A stretch of DNA of 64,000 nt from Thermoanaerobacter sp. (GCA_014896455.1 JADBKJ010000021.1:99289-163288), one strand, 5' to 3'. Shown: positions 17,564 to 25,423, counted from the first letter of the stretch. Made by a program: numbers and translations. Notes: generated by a model from the sequence alone, not told the origin.

Positions 17564-18442
17564 CTATTTTTCACATTTAATCTTTGAACACAATTCACAG
17601 CCATAGCAAATTTCTACTTTGTCATTAAAAACCTTTTTAACCATCTCTAGAATTTCATTATCCCTCATATTGTTAATAGAATGAAAAAATATTTTTTTAG
17701 GAGCGATGGTTATAAGCGTGCCTATCAGAGCCTCTTCATCACTTATAACACCATCTTTTAATTCAACAACTATCTCATTAATAAAATCATTAGATATTGG
17801 TTTGCCATTGTCATCATAAAGTTTAAATTTGCCATTTTTATCGACAATGATATTCAATATCTCAACTTTTGAATCCTGTAATTCGACGAAGTATTTAAGT
17901 AAACCTATAAACTCATTGTACTCTTTTTTCATTAAAAATTCATCAACAGCCTTATCTATTACTTCGCTAAGTTCACCAATAAAATCCCTCAGTCTAAAGT
18001 TCACAAACCCTTCTAAGTCTATATAATCACTCTCTTTTAAAAAATCTCTTACCAATACAAAAATTTGCTCTTTTTTTGCTAATTTAAATGTCTCTTTATT
18101 CACATCATCTTCTAAAATATTGTAAGCAATTCTCTCTATTTCCTCCCTTTCATCTTCCGAAAAATAATGGTAATATTTATTGATTAATTTTTTTATTATC
18201 CGTTTATCAATTTGGTTAACAATTATATCTGAAATAGTTTCCGCTATATAATTTCTTATTCTCGCAACATTGCTAAAACCTTGTTTATCCTCAACTTTTA
18301 AGCTATAATAAGTAACTGAGCCACACACATTAGAATTTATCGCAATCTTTATACCATTTTCAGATAAATTTTTTAAGCCATGTTTTAAATTTTCTATATC
18401 TAGTTTTAAGTCCTTTGAAACACCTATGGAAAATAGTTGCAA
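17564..18442 (-). CDS. ytxC: Sporulation protein YtxC
   Basis: This roughly 292-residue protein matches the YtxC family, found in Bacillus and clostridial endospore formers, often next to thrS, as here. Family-like blocks are VRDFLKESDYIDLEGFVNFR (about 150-170) and IIVDKNGKFKLYDDNGKPIS. The C-terminus has a Cys-rich tail VEICYGCELCSKIKCEK with four Cys, which could bind metal. I place the start at TTG (18442) because GGAGTGA lies just upstream; the GTG at 18451 overlaps that ribosome site. The function is unknown beyond association with sporulation. Confidence 0.8.
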   Translation of the reverse strand: MQLFSIGVSKDLKLDIENLKHGLKNLSENGIKIAINSNVCGSVTYYSLKVEDKQGFSNVARIRNYIAETISDIIVNQIDKRIIKKLINKYYHYFSEDEREEIERIAYNILEDDVNKETFKLAKKEQIFVLVRDFLKESDYIDLEGFVNFRLRDFIGELSEVIDKAVDEFLMKKEYNEFIGLLKYFVELQDSKVEILNIIVDKNGKFKLYDDNGKPISNDFINEIVVELKDGVISDEEALIGTLITIAPKKIFFHSINNMRDNEILEMVKKVFNDKVEICYGCELCSKIKCEK

Positions 18443-18497
18443 TTTTCTCACTCCTTTCGTTAATAGTATATGTGTCTTTTTATCATTTTTATCTGCT

Positions 18498-19232
18498 TTA
18501 AATCAGTGGAATGATGGAACCTATGTCTTTTATTTGTTTAAAAGTAAGATAAACAATTTCAATTCCTTTTTTATCTAAAAATTCAATAATTTCTTCATAA
18601 TTTTTATGTGAATTAAATACACCAGTTACTGCTAATTTTTTCTCTCCTATAAGCCCCATTGAACCGCCAATAAACCCATATTCAAAACCCTTTAAAAAAA
18701 CACCTCCGGGTTCTATCAAAAGCGCTTCAAAACCATTGCTAACTGCTACCTCAAATATTCCTTTGTCTGAAGTTATAAAGCTATTATCATCTATGATTGC
18801 CATATTACATTTTGTATAACCTTGCTTTACATTTAAAAACTTGACACCTTTTTTTTCTAAGGACTCTCTCAAAACAGGATCTGTGTACTTGAAATTGTGA
18901 AAAGCTGTGTTACCCAATCTTGCTACATTATATGCGATATCATAAGGATAGTTACGTTTCAAAAAAGTTTGTCCTATTTTTACTTTTAAACCTATTAATT
19001 TCAATTTGCGTACAAACTCTGGTGTCACATTGGGAGCTACAATGATTTCTCTGTCTCCTAAGGGATGCAAAAGTATATCGGGATGAAAAGAAATGGCATC
19101 GTATAAATCTGCACATTTTTCAGTATATATGACTTTTATCCCTAACCTAGACAAACTATCTCCAATTTCTCTCTCTCTTCCATCAATTACAACCCATTTA
19201 AAATTGCCATGGGGAACAAAGGGATTAGACAT
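18498..19232 (-). CDS. DUF6873 family protein with GME-like fold
   Basis: This 244-residue protein matches the DUF6873 group, which I recall as related to the guanidine-modifying enzyme fold. It has PDILLHPLGDREIIVAPNVT (about 54-73), GNTAFHNFKYTD (about 107-118), GYTKCNMAIIDDNSFITSDK (about 137-156) and LLIEPGGVFLKGFEYGFIGG (about 170-190). The Cys in YTKCNMAI, the Asp pair and the Gly-rich GGSMGLIG make an enzyme fold likely. No substrate is known. The start follows AGAGGTGAAAAA. It shares its strand with ytxC, 47 bases further on, so a sporulation link is possible but unproven. Confidence 0.65.
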   Translation of the reverse strand: MSNPFVPHGNFKWVVIDGREREIGDSLSRLGIKVIYTEKCADLYDAISFHPDILLHPLGDREIIVAPNVTPEFVRKLKLIGLKVKIGQTFLKRNYPYDIAYNVARLGNTAFHNFKYTDPVLRESLEKKGVKFLNVKQGYTKCNMAIIDDNSFITSDKGIFEVAVSNGFEALLIEPGGVFLKGFEYGFIGGSMGLIGEKKLAVTGVFNSHKNYEEIIEFLDKKGIEIVYLTFKQIKDIGSIIPLI

Positions 19233-19256
19233 TTTTTCACCTCTTTTATAAAAGAT

Positions 19257-19278
19257 AGGGCATACTGTTGTATGCCCT
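19257..19278. terminator. Terminator hairpin, left copy flanking repeat element 1
   Basis: The palindrome AGGGCATAC-TGTT-GTATGCCCT lies directly left of repeat element 1. The same hairpin occurs again at 19586-19606, at the end of the receiver-GGDEF gene. Confidence 0.6.
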
Positions 19279-19280
19279 CG

Positions 19281-19545
19281 CAGTTTGTTGACAAAGTTAA
19301 AAAATATTCAAAGGAGATATTTTGCATCGTCGCTCCGATGTTCCAAAGCGACAAAACTAAAGCTCGACCTTCGGGCTCCGGCAGGGTACCGGGCACAATC
19401 GGCCTCCTTGCCTCAGGTGCCCGCCTTCGCCATCCATGGCTTCGGCCCTGCCTCCACCCTCAGTCTCGCTAAGTTTTGTTACCGCTTTGTAACAAGTCGC
19501 ACCGATTGCAAAATATCTCCTTTGCGAAAGTTTGTCTACAGTCTG
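19281..19545 (+). mobile_element. Foldback repeat element, copy 1 (MITE-like)
   Basis: A 265-bp element begins CAGTTTGTTGACAAAG and ends CTTTGTCTACAGTCTG-like (AGTTTGTCTACAGTCTG). The outer 15 bases are imperfect inverted repeats, and both ends continue into a matching CAAAGGAGATATTTTGCA block. The centre is GC-rich and foldable. Outside, an identical GGCATACTGTTGTATGCCCT hairpin occurs at 19258-19278 and at 19587-19606. Unlike the other copies, an extra hairpin, AGAGAGTATACGAAATACTC, and about 18 more bases lie between the right end and the right-hand repeat. No protein-coding gene is supported inside. Confidence 0.85.
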
Positions 19546-19606
19546 AGAGAGTATACGAAATACTCTCTTTTTCTCTTTCTATCTTGGCATACTGTTGTAT
19601 GCCCTT
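19546..19606. terminator. Double hairpin right of repeat element 1, terminator of the GGDEF gene
   Basis: AGAGAGTAT-ACGAA-ATACTCTCT (19546-19568) is followed by a T-rich stretch, then a second copy of the GGCATACTGTTGTATGCC hairpin (19587-19604). The stop codon of the receiver-GGDEF gene lies in the second hairpin, so that hairpin should end its transcript. Confidence 0.6.
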
Positions 19607-20537
19607 AGCCTTTTCTTCTATCTTTTAAATAACAACTTCCATCCATTGTCTTTAATTTCTTTTTCAATTCAGCAGCTACTGCACTTATTTCCAAATCATT
19701 TTTAAAATCTCTAAATTCATTTGTGACAATAGCAATAGAAATTGATACCAGTGGAAACATCATTTTTTCGCCATTCCTACCAATTGTCTCTATGTAACCC
19801 TTTTTTCTATCTTCATCGTCATATAAATACTTTATTTCCTCATCAAAGCGAGAAATTATATACTTACACATCTCTTCAGCTTTATCAGGAGTAGTAATTA
19901 TCACAAAATCATCTCCACCTATGTGTCCCAAAAAATCTCTTTCATTTCCAATCAGATTTACAGCATCTGATAAAATTTTGGCTGTAAGTTTTATTACATT
20001 ATCTCCTCTTAAAAAACCGTAGTAATCATTATAAGACTTAAAATTATCCACATCAATATACAAAATGGCATAAGGCTTGTTTTTTTTAATTCGCCTTTTT
20101 ATTTCTTCTTTAATGTCAATATTTCCTCTAAGACCAGTAAGAGGGTTGGCCATTCTGTTGTGTTCTATCCGCTGAAACAAATTATTGACTTTAAACAGAA
20201 GTTCTTTGTCATTAAAAGGTTTCACTAAATAATCATCTGCACCCAATTCCAACCCTTTAATTTTTTCTTCAAAATTGTCCTGTGAAGTCAAAAGTATTAT
20301 AGGAAGCATCAAATTTCCTTCTTCTTCCCTCAAAATTCTTAAAAGGTCAAAGCCATTCATGCCTGGCATAACTATATCTAATATTACCATATCAGGAAGT
20401 TTATTCCTGTATATTTGCAAAGCCTCTTCTCCATCTTTAGCCTCTAGCACCCCATACCCAGCATTTTCTAAAATATCTTTCAAAATTTTCCTTGTAAGTT
20501 TGTTATCATCGACAACAAGAATGTTTCTCCCCTTCAC
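19605..20537 (-). CDS. Receiver-GGDEF response regulator, putative diguanylate cyclase
   Basis: This roughly 310-residue protein links a phosphoacceptor receiver domain (about 1-120: ILVVDDNKLTRKILKDIL, phosphoacceptor Asp in DMVILDIVMPGMNGF, Lys in GADDYLVKPF) to a GGDEF domain. The GGDEF catalytic loop reads HIGGDDFVII, so the signature is GGDDF, which is still compatible with activity. I see no RxxD I-site five residues upstream. It would make cyclic di-GMP from GTP under control of phosphorylation. The start is GTG at 20537, with GGAGG six bases upstream. Its cognate kinase is not next to it. Confidence 0.85.
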   Translation of the reverse strand: MKGRNILVVDDNKLTRKILKDILENAGYGVLEAKDGEEALQIYRNKLPDMVILDIVMPGMNGFDLLRILREEEGNLMLPIILLTSQDNFEEKIKGLELGADDYLVKPFNDKELLFKVNNLFQRIEHNRMANPLTGLRGNIDIKEEIKRRIKKNKPYAILYIDVDNFKSYNDYYGFLRGDNVIKLTAKILSDAVNLIGNERDFLGHIGGDDFVIITTPDKAEEMCKYIISRFDEEIKYLYDDEDRKKGYIETIGRNGEKMMFPLVSISIAIVTNEFRDFKNDLEISAVAAELKKKLKTMDGSCYLKDRRKG

Positions 20538-20657
20538 AATGTTTCCTCCACAAAAAACATTTAACAACCCCATAATATTATATAAAAATTTTGGCAAAAA
20601 AACTACTACTTTAGCAAATAAAATTTAAAGTAAAAATAAAAAATTTTACATAAAATT

Positions 20658-20993
20658 TTATGCGGTTTCTTCAAAGAAAAGAGAGTAATATTTTGAAATT
20701 TTTTCTTCCAATGTATCCATACTTATAAAACGAGCCTCTCTTATTGCCTCTTTTCCATCCACATAAACTATTACAGTAGGAACAGTAAAAACAGAAAACT
20801 TACCAGAAGCAAGCTGAATCTCATCAATATAAATGTGAAAACTTTTTATTTTTGGATAGTTTACTAGCATTCCCTCAAGTTTAGGAAGTAATGATGTACA
20901 TATTCCGCAATCTTGTGTAGAAAAATAAAGAAATACCATGTCATTTTCCTTTATAATTTGTTCTATATTTTCTATGTCGTTAATTTTATCCAT
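20658..20993 (-). CDS. Thioredoxin family protein
   Basis: This 111-residue protein has a thioredoxin fold with an active-site motif STQDCGICTSLLPKLEGM, that is Cys-Gly-Ile-Cys, near residue 30, and the cis-Pro motif FTVPTVIVYVDGKEAIREAR. The CGIC dipeptide differs from the CGPC of true thioredoxins, so the redox potential and partner are open. There is no signal peptide, so it should be cytoplasmic. The ATG at 20993 has ATAGGAGGGAAATT upstream; a longer frame starts at 21011 without one. Confidence 0.85.
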   Translation of the reverse strand: MDKINDIENIEQIIKENDMVFLYFSTQDCGICTSLLPKLEGMLVNYPKIKSFHIYIDEIQLASGKFSVFTVPTVIVYVDGKEAIREARFISMDTLEEKISKYYSLFFEETA

Positions 20994-21050
20994 AATTTCC
21001 CTCCTATCCAAAAGACTACAAACGATTAGATTTTAAAATTAAAAAATATA

Positions 21051-21074
21051 AGCCCCTTCTAGGGCTTTTTCATA
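21051..21074 (-). terminator. Terminator after the five-tRNA cluster
   Basis: AAGCCC-TAGAAG-GGGCTT is followed by ATATTTTTT on the minus strand, 30 bases after the tRNA-Cys 3' end. On the plus strand it ends in TTTTT, so it may work both ways. Confidence 0.6.
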
Positions 21075-21103
21075 ACCTGATTCACTAAAGCTTCATGTTT
21101 TTA

Positions 21104-21178
<75 letters not shown>

Positions 21179-21182
21179 GTAT

Positions 21183-21258
21183 TGGAGCGGACAACGAGAC
21201 TCGAACTCGCGACCCTCACCTTGGCAAGGTGATGCTCTACCAACTGAGCTATGTCCGC
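21183..21258 (-). tRNA. tRNA-Gly (GCC)
   Basis: A 76-base cloverleaf has acceptor GCGGACA/TGTCCGC, anticodon loop TTGCCAA with GCC, and encoded CCA. It is part of the five-tRNA cluster. Confidence 0.95.
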
Positions 21259-21262
21259 ATAA

Positions 21263-21339
21263 TGGTGCCTCGAAGTGGAATCGAACCACTGACACAGGGA
21301 TTTTCAGTCCCTTGCTCTACCTACTGAGCTATCGAGGCA
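21263..21339 (-). tRNA. tRNA-Phe (GAA)
   Basis: A 77-base cloverleaf has acceptor TGCCTCG/CGAGGCA, anticodon loop CTGAAAA with GAA, and encoded CCA. This tRNA is the predicted effector of the pheST T-box in this window. Confidence 0.95.
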
Positions 21340-21347
21340 TAATATAA

Positions 21348-21424
21348 TGGCGACCCAAAAGGGACTTGAACCCTCGACCTCCAGCGTGACAGGCTGGCGC
21401 TCTAACCAACTGAGCTATTGGGCC
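21348..21424 (-). tRNA. tRNA-Asp (GTC)
   Basis: A 77-base cloverleaf has acceptor GGCCCAA/TTGGGTC, anticodon loop CTGTCAC with GTC, and encoded CCA. Confidence 0.95.
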
Positions 21425-21425
21425 G

Positions 21426-21502
21426 TGGTGGTCGCAATAGGACTCGAACCTATGACCCCCTGCTTGTAAGGCAGGTGCTCTCCCAGCTGAGCTATACGAC
21501 CA
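21426..21502 (-). tRNA. tRNA-Val (TAC)
   Basis: A 77-base cloverleaf has acceptor TGGTCGT/GCGACCA, anticodon stem CCTGC/GCAGG with loop CTTACAA (TAC), and encoded CCA. It is the first gene of the five-tRNA transcript. Confidence 0.95.
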
Positions 21503-21523
21503 TTCTACTGCCGTGCAAGTAAT

Positions 21524-21552
21524 AGTATACATAAAAAACTGCTATTAGTCAA
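21524..21552 (-). promoter_or_regulatory. Promoter of the five-tRNA cluster
   Basis: TTGACT (21547-21552) and TATACT (21524-21529) are 17 bases apart on the minus strand, 22 bases before tRNA-Val. Confidence 0.75.
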
Positions 21553-21626
21553 CACTATTTTGAGGATTTTTTCACCCTTATGTCTAGTTAAAAATAAAAA
21601 ATATCGATGATTCTCTTAAATTTGCT

Positions 21627-21840
21627 TTATTCCTCTGCAATTCTCAGCAATTCTTTAAGCCTACTCTCCTCTATCAAATACTTTTTACCACAAAAATAGC
21701 ATACAATTTCAACAGATTGTCCTTCTGAAATAAGTTTTTCTATTTCCTCTTTTCCAAGAGCAATTATAGCAGTTTCAAATCTTTCTTGTGAACAATCACA
21801 TAACTCCTACCCCAACAGCAGAAGGTACACCTCCTATATC
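21627..21840 (-). pseudogene. hslO: Remnant of hslO (Hsp33 redox chaperone)
   Basis: The minus strand has a fragment GGVPSAVGVGV, like the Hsp33 N-domain segment around QTPSAVGVGV, joined almost directly to the Hsp33 zinc domain: CDCSQERFETAIIALGKEEI, then IVCYFCGKKYLIEESRLK, then a stop at 21627. The CDCS and CYFC pairs are the four zinc ligands. About the middle of the protein and the real N-terminus are gone, and the junction is out of frame (ATG-TGA between the pieces). The remainder cannot make Hsp33. It lies between csp and the tRNA cluster. Confidence 0.75.
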
Positions 21841-21844
21841 AAAA

Positions 21845-21874
21845 AAACCCTAACATATTTAATGTTAGGGTTTA
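21845..21874 (-). terminator. Terminator of the csp gene
   Basis: AACCCTAACAT-TAAAT-ATGTTAGGGTT on the minus strand, 11 base pairs and followed by TTTTTTT, begins a few bases after the csp stop. Confidence 0.9.
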
Positions 21875-21882
21875 ATTTCACG

Positions 21883-22086
21883 TCAGTTTACCTTCCTTAC
21901 TTTAGAAGCTTGTGGCCCTTTTGCAGCTTCAACTACCTCGAACTCAACTTTTTGTCCTTCTTCTAATGTCTTAAAGCCATCACCTTCAATTGCTGAGTAA
22001 TGGACAAATACGTCTGTGCCATCCTCCCTTTCAATAAAGCCATAACCTTTCTCGGCATTAAACCATTTTACTTTACCTCTTACCAT
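21883..22086 (-). CDS. Cold shock protein, CspA/CspB family
   Basis: This 67-residue single cold-shock domain protein starts [20 protein letters not shown] and has the RNP1 motif KGYGFIE and RNP2 VFVHYSAI. It binds single-stranded RNA and DNA and acts as an RNA chaperone. The start follows GGAGGAAGATATAA. A near-consensus promoter (TTGACA, 17-base spacer, TATGAT) and a strong terminator show that it is monocistronic. Confidence 0.95.
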   Translation of the reverse strand: MVRGKVKWFNAEKGYGFIEREDGTDVFVHYSAIEGDGFKTLEEGQKVEFEVVEAAKGPQASKVRKVN

Positions 22087-22126
22087 TTATATCTTCCTCC
22101 AAACTTGATAAATAATTTACCTTTCT

Positions 22127-22155
22127 ATCATAGCACTTATATATCAAATTGTCAA
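22127..22155 (-). promoter_or_regulatory. Promoter of the csp gene
   Basis: TTGACA (22150-22155) and TATGAT (22127-22132) with a 17-base spacer, 40 bases before the start codon. Confidence 0.8.
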
Positions 22156-22160
22156 ATTTT

Positions 22161-22907
22161 TTATTGAAATTTTATAATATCCCATATATTTCTAAGCGCA
22201 TAGCTTGCTTTTTCCCTTATAACTAAATCAGCTTTATAGTCATAAGGAGTCTCTGTCGCATTTATAATTATTAAATGTCTTACTATATCTGGCAAAAAGT
22301 TCACTGGCGAAACTGCCAAAGAAGAACCTATGACTATTAACAAATCGCTGGCCTTTACTTCTTTTACTGCCAAATCAAAAACATAAGGCATAGGATCTCC
22401 AAATAGTACTACATCAGGCCGCAGTAACCCACCACACTCATCGCAGCGAGGAGGAATTTGTTTTTTATTTACTTTTTCCTCTAAAACTTCAAAAGAGACT
22501 TTTTTTCCACAATGTAAACAACTTCCTTCTCTCGTATTGCCGTGAACTTCGAATACATTTTTAGAACCAGCTTTTTGATGAAGATTGTCTATATTTTGTG
22601 TAATTACTCCAAAAATTATACCTTCTTTCTCCATTTCGCTTAATATGTAATGAGCTTCATTAGGCTTAGCATTTCTCATTGAAGACAAAATCTTGAAACC
22701 AACTTTATAAAATTCCTCCGGGAAATTGTACAATACACCCGTTGACAAAACCTCCATGGGATCTAACTTCTCCCACAGACCCTTTCCTGGGCTTCTAAAA
22801 TCAGGTATACCACTTTCCGTTGATATACCTGCTCCTGTCAATACAATAGTTTTTCTTGACTGCTTAATGAGGCGAGCAGTCTCTTCAAACAAATTTTTAT
22901 CCCCCAT
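22161..22907 (-). CDS. cobB: SIR2-family NAD-dependent protein deacetylase
   Basis: This 248-residue sirtuin removes acyl groups from lysines using NAD. It has GAGISTESGIPDFRSPGKGL (about 25-44), TQNIDNLHQKAGSKN with the catalytic His in VFEVHGNTREGSC, and two zinc-binding Cys pairs (CLHCGKK and CDECGG). The full family length and all key residues are present, so it should be active. The start ATG at 22907 is preceded by GAGGTGAATTGCC. It follows an SASP gene on the same strand with only a 25-base gap. Confidence 0.93.
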   Translation of the reverse strand: MGDKNLFEETARLIKQSRKTIVLTGAGISTESGIPDFRSPGKGLWEKLDPMEVLSTGVLYNFPEEFYKVGFKILSSMRNAKPNEAHYILSEMEKEGIIFGVITQNIDNLHQKAGSKNVFEVHGNTREGSCLHCGKKVSFEVLEEKVNKKQIPPRCDECGGLLRPDVVLFGDPMPYVFDLAVKEVKASDLLIVIGSSLAVSPVNFLPDIVRHLIIINATETPYDYKADLVIREKASYALRNIWDIIKFQ

Positions 22908-22932
22908 GGCAATTCACCTCAAATAGAGTATA

Positions 22933-23103
22933 TCACAACTTTTCTTTTTTTCCTACCTCCTGTTGCATTTTTATCTTTTTCTTAACTATTGAACCTATTT
23001 TCCCAGTTTCTTGGGCAGATAACTTAGACCATCCAACTTTTTTTACCTTTTCAAGAAGTCCTAATTCTTCAGCCGCTTCAAGTTTCAAAATTTCATTATC
23101 CAT
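22933..23103 (-). CDS. Small acid-soluble spore protein, SspF-like
   Basis: A 56-residue reading frame has GGGAGGAGT before its ATG at 23103. The sequence ILKLEAAEELGLLEKVKKVG and WSKLSAQETGKIGSIVKKKI matches alpha/beta-type SASPs of the SspF kind, where a Gly-Trp-X-X-Leu block precedes the ETGKIG-type helix. These proteins coat spore DNA. The upstream gene's stop ends four bases before this ATG, and the ribosome site lies within that gene. It is too short for most ORF filters but convincing. Confidence 0.8.
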   Translation of the reverse strand: MDNEILKLEAAEELGLLEKVKKVGWSKLSAQETGKIGSIVKKKIKMQQEVGKKEKL

Positions 23104-23106
23104 TCT

Positions 23107-24588
23107 TTAATACTCCTCCCAATTTAAAGAACTGTAATATATCTTTTCCCCTGTGCTGGCATCTATCATAAACTCCAAAGAGTTAGGTATATACACTAAT
23201 TTACCTTTTTTATGTTCTGTTATAAAATAGTGCAGTTTAAAACCACTATCTATAAAAATATTTTGAGCAACTTGTGTATTGATAGTATTATCTATCTTTG
23301 GAAAATCAATATAATCCCAATTAAAAATTATTTTTTTAACTATTCCTTCCTCATTTGTTTCAATGGTTATATAATTATTAGAAATTATCGTATTGTTTGT
23401 TTGTCTATAAAAAGTATAAATTTTATTATTTCGATAATTCATAGGATATGCTACCAAAAAATCACAAGACAAATAATTATAAAGATGTTCTTTCACATAT
23501 GTCTTTGCCTCTTCCATATCAAGTATTCTAAAATTTTTTTCATTATAATTCCAATAACCAAAACCTAAGTGAAGAATATTTTGGTCATTAGAATCAATTG
23601 CTACATTTATATTTAAAATTATGTCTTTTAGACTTGTAAAATTCCAATCATAGGTCACAGCTGGTTTACCCGTCAAATAAAAATTATTCACATAACCGGA
23701 TTTGAGCAAAGAAATTTTATCTATTTTTAAATTTTTTGCTATATCTTGAGCAATTGTCTCTGGATTTTCTAAATTAAAACGATCGCCTTTTAACTTTGCA
23801 AAATCCAGTGTAATCATTTCTTCTTTAATATCATTTCCCTTATAATCAATAAAAATACCACTTTTGGCATCAATCCCATAAAACAAAGGATTCAAAGAGG
23901 AAATATACACTAACTGATACTTTTTGCCTTCTTTATAAGCCATAAGCTGAGGAACAATATATTTTTGATATAGGTTTTTTATTTCGTCTATACTTTTAAT
24001 ATCATTTGTCACCTCATATTCAACTTTTTCCGAAAGATTTTCACCAAAAAATTTAATAACTTCTCCTGAATGAGAATCTATGTACACAACTATTTCTCTA
24101 TTATCCACTATCAGGTGATTTATCACTTTTTTAAAAATTAACTTATAAATATATGGTTTTTCTAAACTTTCATCAATATACTCATCATCTGAAAGGCTTT
24201 TTACAAATTGATATTCTTCTCCTGTAATTGAAGATATCAAATTGTGGGCTAAAATTATCGACTCACTTTTTGAATATTTTGCTGATAAATTTTTATCAAA
24301 ATGTGTAAAAGTATTTTCATAGTAATCTATATACTCCAATTTATCATTGTCAGTATTGTATACAATTTTTAAAATCTTAAAGGGATTACTTCCTTCAAAT
24401 TTAAAGCTATATAACCCATTTTGCAACTTATGTTCTACTAATTTTAATCCTCTTGTAAAAGGTACTTTCATTATTATTTCTTGTAATATTTTTTCTTCTG
24501 AATAAGGATTAGCTTCTGAATAAGCACTTGATAAATTTAAAAATAATATCAAGGCAATCAATCCTGCTAAACAAAATTTTTTAACCAT
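23107..24588 (-). CDS. Secreted protein with YcdB/PepSY-like domains
   Basis: This 493-residue protein has an N-terminal signal sequence (FCLAGLIALILFLNLSSAYS, about 5-24) and then a long extracytoplasmic region. The segment DNREIVVYIDSHSGEVIKFF (about 164-184) and the end segment YIPNSLEFMIDASTGEKIYY are typical of the YcdB/PepSY-like fold (beta hairpin ending in a DxxTGEV-type turn). Several copies of this unit seem to be present. Such proteins are thought to inhibit peptidases or act at the cell surface. It is followed within a few bases by an SASP gene, so a role in sporulation is possible. Confidence 0.65.
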   Translation of the reverse strand: MVKKFCLAGLIALILFLNLSSAYSEANPYSEEKILQEIIMKVPFTRGLKLVEHKLQNGLYSFKFEGSNPFKILKIVYNTDNDKLEYIDYYENTFTHFDKNLSAKYSKSESIILAHNLISSITGEEYQFVKSLSDDEYIDESLEKPYIYKLIFKKVINHLIVDNREIVVYIDSHSGEVIKFFGENLSEKVEYEVTNDIKSIDEIKNLYQKYIVPQLMAYKEGKKYQLVYISSLNPLFYGIDAKSGIFIDYKGNDIKEEMITLDFAKLKGDRFNLENPETIAQDIAKNLKIDKISLLKSGYVNNFYLTGKPAVTYDWNFTSLKDIILNINVAIDSNDQNILHLGFGYWNYNEKNFRILDMEEAKTYVKEHLYNYLSCDFLVAYPMNYRNNKIYTFYRQTNNTIISNNYITIETNEEGIVKKIIFNWDYIDFPKIDNTINTQVAQNIFIDSGFKLHYFITEHKKGKLVYIPNSLEFMIDASTGEKIYYSSLNWEEY

Positions 24589-24659
24589 ACATAGACCTCC
24601 TTGAAAATATTACCATATATACTATTCTATGTATGGTTAAAAATTCCTGCTTATATCAC

Positions 24660-24690
24660 AAAAAAATCCGGATAACCCGGATTTTTAAAC
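24660..24690 (-). terminator. Terminator of the NifU-like gene
   Basis: AAATCCGG and CCGGATTT on either side of a 5-base loop on the minus strand, followed by TTTTTGTG, right at the stop codon. Confidence 0.8.
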
Positions 24691-24906
24691 TGCTATTACT
24701 TCCATCACTTCAGGAATTTCTTCTTTGATGGCCCTTTCAATGCCTTCTTTCAGCGTCAATGTAGCAAAAGGGCATCCTCCACAAGCACCTGTCAGCTTTA
24801 CCTTTACAATTCCATCCTCTGTAACGTCAATAAGTTCCACATTTCCTCCGTCTGCTTGAAGAGATGGCCTTAAAAGCTCTAATACTTCTTCTACTCTTTC
24901 TCTCAT
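24685..24906 (-). CDS. NifU-like iron-sulfur scaffold, C-terminal domain type
   Basis: This 73-residue protein is a NifU C-terminal (Nfu) domain alone. It has [20 protein letters not shown] and the cluster site [18 protein letters not shown] with the CxxC pair. It should hold or transfer a [4Fe-4S] cluster. The ATG at 24906 has AAGGAGGATTGGCT upstream; the longer frame starting at 24930 has no ribosome site. Confidence 0.9.
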   Translation of the reverse strand: MRERVEEVLELLRPSLQADGGNVELIDVTEDGIVKVKLTGACGGCPFATLTLKEGIERAIKEEIPEVMEVIAV

Positions 24907-24958
24907 AGCCAATCCTCCTTCCTGACACAATTATTATACCACAAAAATCAATGGAAAT

Positions 24959-25423
24959 CTATTTTTTGAGTTTTCGACTTATAATTTCTGCAACTTTTTC
25001 TAAAAATCTTTTGTCTTCTTCATCAAAAGCAGCTAAATCATCGCTGTCAATATCTATTTCTCCTATTATGTCGCCATTAACCCATATTGGCACTACAATT
25101 TCCGATTTCGTCTCAAGACTACAAGCCAAATAATTATCTTCTTTTGTTACATCATCTACAATTATAGTATTTTTTTCTGCAACTGCTCTTCCACAAACCC
25201 CCTGTCCTACTTTAATTTTCACATGTTCTGTAGGTCTACCAATATAAGGTCCTATTACTAACTCTCCATCTTTCATGAAATAAAAACCCGTCCAATTATA
25301 GTAAGGAACATTGTCTGCTAATATCTTAACAACTTCACCATAAAATTCATCCATCTCATCAATTTCTCTTGCTTTTTGGTCAATCCTAACTAATAGGTCA
25401 TCAAAAACTTTTCTTTTTTCCAT
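24959..25423 (-). CDS. GAF domain protein, fRMsr-like (free methionine-R-sulfoxide reductase family)
   Basis: This 154-residue GAF-domain protein resembles E. coli YebR. Shared blocks are YYNWTGFYFMKDGELVIGPY (about 55-74), VGQGVCGRAVAEKNTIIVDD (about 94-113) and SEIVVPIWVNGDIIGEIDID. Of the three Cys used by known free methionine-R-sulfoxide reductases, the GVCG and LAC positions are kept. The first, in the position where others have PAC or similar, reads GRPTEHVKI and lacks Cys. It may reduce free methionine R-sulfoxide with a two-Cys mechanism, or bind a ligand only. The start ATG follows GAGGAGCTGAAAAG. Confidence 0.75.
   Translation of the reverse strand: MEKRKVFDDLLVRIDQKAREIDEMDEFYGEVVKILADNVPYYNWTGFYFMKDGELVIGPYIGRPTEHVKIKVGQGVCGRAVAEKNTIIVDDVTKEDNYLACSLETKSEIVVPIWVNGDIIGEIDIDSDDLAAFDEEDKRFLEKVAEIISRKLKK

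Noticed and set aside
19285..19608. Open frames inside the foldback elements, with a shared LTKLKNIQRRYFASSLRCSK-type sequence
   Set aside because: They recur in each copy only because the element sequence recurs. They have no ribosome site, differ in reading-frame ends, and run through the inverted repeats and core palindromes.
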